From the NCBI GenBank assembly GCA_040954595.2, contig CM082587.2, forward strand, positions 1,922,001 through 1,986,000: 64,000 bases of DNA, in the 5' to 3' direction. Both the position numbers and the translations under genes were made by a program. Positions 60,866-64,000 of this stretch are shown here, piece after piece. The notes beneath the pieces were generated by a model, which ran no database searches, had not been told where the DNA came from, and saw only the letters and a program-made list of their open reading frames with translations. The stretch is from Balanoglossus misakiensis. Taxonomy: Eukaryota; Hemichordata. Each line of letters starts with the position of its first letter. Position 1 is the stretch's first letter.

Positions 60866-63585
60866 GACACAGACAGACAGACAGACAGAGACAGATGGAC
60901 TACAGCCACAACTTCATAAATCTTCCAGCCTTCTTTTTAAAATTTGTCAGTCCTCTTTTCACACTTCCTTCAACACTAACCCTGTTTCCGGCCTTGCTCC
61001 TGTTCAGCCATTTTCTTCTTTTTCCATTCATCAAACGACGGAATATTCTCCTCCTCCTCCTCTTCATCTCTGACCTTTGCTTCCACTTCCTCTTTTTCTA
61101 ACTTCTCTTTCTCTTCTTTCTCTTTTGCCACTTCATCCTCGTCAACAGTCTTTTCATTAACTTTCTTTCTGTTGAAAAACAATCAGGTACATTCTTCATA
61201 TATTTATCCTGTCCAATGTAGATGCATCTCAGCAGTTACGACACTGACTTCCATCCCGTGTAAAAGCGACATCAACAGCGCCACCACAGGTCAACCTGTG
61301 ACATGTTCAACAGTGGGAGCACATCTGGTTAGCATTACGGTTTGGGCCGAATCCATTGGACCTCTAAAAACGGAAACAGGGGTGAAAGGGTTAAATACAC
61401 AAGACTGACCCCTCCACACCCTCCTCCACTTCAACTTCTGAGTGCATTCTCTCCTCTTCTGCAGTTTGGTCTTCCGGGAAACAGGGTCTGGCAGAAGACA
61501 AATGAGAGAACAATAAATGCCTGAACGATCACACTAATTCAAGCAGTTTCCACTTTGCATGGTGCCATTTGATGACACACACCTATTTTGGTTAACAGAC
61601 TCACACAAACCTGTCAATAAGTGGCTCCTCTTTCAATTCTTCATCAGCAGTAGAGCCACTAGTTGCTTTGCTTATTTCATCTTCAGTTTCCTGCTTAGGT
61701 TGTCCAAGATCATCTTGGGTCTGCTGATCACCACCTCCTTCAGATTGTTGACCAGCATCATCTTTGGGCTGGTCACCGATATCTTCCAACTTCTGCAAGC
61801 ATGAAACAAACAATTTACTTTTAATACCATTTCTGTAAACAATGCAAACGTCTCACTCAACCACAGACAGAAAAAGCATTTCTAAATACATGTAGATGTT
61901 GAGTAATTGAAAAAGAGGGTTCTCGGAGAGTTTTCTAGTCTAAGCAGGGTCTTCCAACAGGAAATTTATAGTACAAGTACATGAGTATTTAGGACCATAT
62001 TTCACTGTCACATTCCTCTATGTGAGTGGAACACTCAAACGCTCCAAATAATTACGCTGTAAGCCTATCAAGTTTTGACCTACATGTCTGTGTATACAAA
62101 TGTGAATGAGTATACATGCAGTCTGCCTGTGTCGTGGCATTCTGTCCATGTGGCAATTCTGACGTGGCATATCAACATCAAAGTTGAGATGTTAAGACCT
62201 CTGTAAAGTTATAACCTCACACCATGGTTTCCGCATATTAAAAATAGCCCTTGGAAATATCTTATTTCCGATGACTCTTTTCGACACAGAGTCATAACAT
62301 AACACCAGTAGTGCAGTGGGGTTTGTATGAGAGAGTTTATACCGGCCCTGTGTAGTGTAGATTTAAAATTCTGGTTTAAAACAACCGATGCAGTCATATG
62401 CAAAGACCAGTTTGGTCTGGGAATCAAGAGGTGAGCTTAGGTCTAGCCTAAATTTATTTTTACAAAGACCTGTCCTGTCACGCACATATTCCAAATACAT
62501 GTCAATCCTATTAGGCCCTTGCTGAGTGATACTGGCATTATCAGATATGATCTCCTGCCTGTTTCATGACATTTGATCTGAAAAACTTCTCTGATAAGAT
62601 TATGGTGACGATCAAGCACGTAGTGGACACTCCTGTTTCTATCCACGAAAACAACAGTCTGAACATTGCCTGGATATGACATTATCAGAATGATCTAAAA
62701 ACAAATTCAAAAGCTACATGTGAACTGTACTACTATATTTTGTACCCACATTTTATCATTAAAACATAAATTCAAAGACATGTATAAATAAAGCGACCCA
62801 GTATAGAAATAAAATAATATAAAACCTAGTCAGAACTTTAAATGGATTTATTTCGTGTCAATTGAGAGAGACACCAGCTGTAGCCACTGTGTTTCTAGGG
62901 CTTACATGTACTAGTATATTATGCCAAGGTAAGCAAATTTTCTGTTTGCATCCACTCAAAACATTGAAAGGCAAGCAGTTTAAAATAACACACAGATGGG
63001 TTTAATAATGCAAACGTATGACTGTGGAAGTCACTCATTATAAATTACTAAAAATGAATAAATATCAAAAATTAGAGACCTTTTCCTTATTAAAATTCTG
63101 ACATCATGCCAACAGACAACGTATTATGTAATAGCATTAAAAGCCACAAAATTCTCACTGTCGGATATCGGATGAATACTGTACGTTGGATCATTCAACG
63201 AACAGAGCGAACTGCAGTGCAATATATTTTAAATACTTGGCCAAATTCAAATATGCTAAAACTCATTTAAAAAATAACAGCAAAGAATAGCAATTCTAAA
63301 ATCTTAGCTTACATTTTGAATTATTGTTAAAAAACGTACCTGAATTGGTTCAGTATCCTCAAGCAAGACAACACTCTTAAATTCAGCGGCCAGCGCCTCT
63401 ACTGTCACCTTCCCGGGCATTCGTCTGACCTGTTCCCCCTGAGTGTCCACATGCCCTTGGATATGCTGGTTGAGATCCGAACCGGCGCCGGAATCCTTGG
63501 AGAGGAACAAAAACCACACAATGACAATACACAGCGGTGTGTAAGAAATGCCTGTACAACAGGCTTCCCACATTGTTAATTCCAT
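54984..63585 (-). CDS. SUCO: SUCO-like SUN-domain ossification factor (SLP1/OPT family)
   Basis: Sixteen exons encode 1170 aa (human SUCO has about 1250). Order: N-terminal signal or anchor segment (about 1-30), acidic region with a [10 protein letters not shown] motif, SUN domain (about 245-390), a long Glu/Lys-rich linker (484-830), coiled coil (about 835-925), a transmembrane segment (about 931-950), and a basic cytoplasmic tail. SUCO proteins sit in the rough ER membrane, with the SUN domain in the lumen, and support collagen and membrane-protein folding; the yeast relative is Slp1. Signature matches include [45 protein letters not shown] and LLIVEP. The start is uncertain: in-frame ATGs stand at 63636, 63585 and 63573; the last two leave the hydrophobic segment at the N-terminus. 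Transcribed toward Bf2. Confidence 0.93.
55790..55853. repeat. Minisatellite: three units of tgttgatgacacgta
   Basis: Units of 21-22 bp (ttgttgatgacacgtatgcc and variants) follow one another in the SUCO intron just upstream of the 62-base LLIVEP exon. Confidence 0.8.
56874..58622 (-). CDS. SUCO: SUCO exons 9-11: post-SUN segment and long KEKE-type linker
   Basis: Exon 9 (58467-58622) includes [20 protein letters not shown], matching a conserved amphipathic segment of SUCO. Exon 10 (58225-58282) reads [16 protein letters not shown]. Exon 11 (56874-58004, 1131 bases) is a low-complexity Lys/Glu/Asp/Thr-rich region with a Cys cluster near its start ([19 protein letters not shown]) and ends with [20 protein letters not shown], the start of the coiled coil. 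RPCFPE occurs in both exon 3 and exon 10. Confidence 0.9.
58352..58442. repeat. MITE family 1, copy in SUCO intron
   Basis: Starts TTAACCCTTTCACCAGCATG, contains tctatggtaaggttggacct and ends GGTGAAAGGGCTA; the right TTAA is mutated. Confidence 0.75.
58733..58822. repeat. MITE family 1, second copy in SUCO intron
   Basis: Starts TTAACCCATTCACCACCATG, contains tcctatggtagagttggacc and ends GTGAAAGGGTAAA. It lies about 290 bp from the previous copy in the same orientation. Confidence 0.75.
58868..60053 (-). CDS. SUCO: SUCO exons 5-8: SUN domain
   Basis: Exons 59867-60053 ([27 protein letters not shown]), 59534-59641 ([20 protein letters not shown]), 59126-59290 ([29 protein letters not shown]) and 58868-58950 ([10 protein letters not shown]). 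The order and wording match the SUCO-type SUN domain, which differs from nuclear-envelope SUN proteins by lying in the middle of the chain. Phases are 2, 2, 2, 1, so the exons cannot be skipped one at a time without a frame change, except exon 7. Confidence 0.95.
60809..60895. repeat. ACAG microsatellite
   Basis: Long run of acag units with agacac interruptions, in the SUCO intron between exons 4 and 5. Confidence 0.9.
60981..63585 (-). CDS. SUCO: SUCO exons 1-4: N-terminus and acidic region
   Basis: Exons 63340-63585, 61611-61792, 61410-61487 and 60981-61168. Exon 1 has the hydrophobic stretch [14 protein letters not shown]. Exon 2 is Gln/Asp/Glu-rich. Exon 3 begins [13 protein letters not shown] and ends at an unusual GTCAGT donor, the only in-phase choice seen. 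Exon 4 is an almost pure Lys/Glu stretch ending in [16 protein letters not shown], a motif conserved in SUCO just before the SUN domain. Exon 2 uses a GTTTGT donor. Phases: 0, 2, 2, 1. Confidence 0.8.
61340..61395. repeat. MITE family 1, partial copy
   Basis: Only the right half remains: gggccgaatccattggacct, ctaaaaacgg, then ggggtgaaagggttaa. The part corresponding to tttctatggtaaggt is deleted. It lies next to SUCO exon 3. Confidence 0.65.
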
Positions 63586-64000
63586 ACTCTTGAATAGTGT
63601 GGACTTTCGATCATTTTTGTGCACCGTTGTACCCATACATGTATATTTCAGTAGAACTGTGGAGCTATGTTCGATGCAACCTGAGCATGGCAATATATTC
63701 TTCCAGAGTGCTCGTGCCTCGCATATAACGCTGGCGCTAAATGTTTAATTACATACAAGCCTCCTTTCAAATCCAGATCAGACCAGTTTAGAAACCAGGC
63801 TGTCAGTCTTGTGCCACGCAATCTCAAAAGTTACTCTTTAACATACTGTGTTATTAAAATCTAGACTACAAGTTAAATTTACAGGTTACTGGGTTTCACT
63901 GACGTCAAAGGGGCACACTGAAAATAACACCTACAATTTTAGTATTCAAAACTGGACTGTCATGATACGTGTTACAAGTACACTGCGTTCCCTGGTCCCT
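63586..64000. other. Upstream of SUCO to the window edge
   Basis: This 415-bp stretch probably holds the SUCO 5-prime untranslated region and promoter. The frame stays open upstream of the chosen ATG, with another in-frame ATG at 63636. No TATA box or other strong motif was seen, and no other gene. Confidence 0.45.

Overview
This is a stretch of animal nuclear genome: intron-rich genes with GT-AG introns, AT-rich non-coding DNA, many short foldback (MITE-like) elements and microsatellites. The gene content (factor B-like CCP-VWA-protease genes, very long sushi-domain proteins, a SUCO orthologue) points to an invertebrate deuterostome. An enteropneust hemichordate or a lancelet would both fit, and the sequence does not settle which.

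Layout. (1) 0-8.3 kb: no gene body recognised; one good candidate first coding exon (659-704, minus) belongs to a gene running off the left edge. (2) 8.3-25.9 kb, minus: gene A, 26 exons, 1619 aa: signal peptide, WAP-like module, 17 sushi/CCP domains, Ig, 2 more CCPs, Kazal/follistatin-like module, acidic linker, C-terminal NTR domain. A possible alternative last exon at 19.7-20.3 kb would give a 756-aa form with 8 CCPs and a hydrophobic (GPI-type) tail. (3) 26.7-32.3 kb, plus: Bf1, 12 exons, 769 aa: CCP, calcium-binding EGF, 2 CCPs, VWA, trypsin-like protease. (4) 33.4-43.5 kb, minus: gene B, 22 exons, 1309 aa: signal peptide, WAP-like, 6 CCPs, Ig, 3 CCPs, Ig, 2 CCPs, Kazal, 2 Kunitz, NTR. 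(5) 46.2-52.5 kb, plus: Bf2, 15 exons, 982 aa: 6 CCPs, VWA, protease. (6) 55.0-63.6 kb, minus: SUCO-like gene, 16 exons, 1170 aa. Every exon chain was built by hand; all splice phases agree and all five chains stay open to a stop.

The striking point is the arrangement. Two head-to-head (divergent) pairs lie in tandem, A/Bf1 then B/Bf2, and each joins a factor B-like complement protease to a secreted protein made of protease-inhibitor-type modules (WAP, Kazal, Kunitz), sushi domains and a C-terminal NTR domain of the kind that ends C3, C4 and C5. In vertebrate convertases the VWA domain of factor B grips the C-terminal NTR (C345C) domain of C3b. The neighbours could therefore be a protease and its own regulator or docking partner, expressed from a shared promoter region. 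The partner genes keep the module order of WFIKKN proteins (WAP, Kazal, Ig, Kunitz, Kunitz, NTR) with many sushi domains added. That idea of function is inference; the architecture is read from the sequence.
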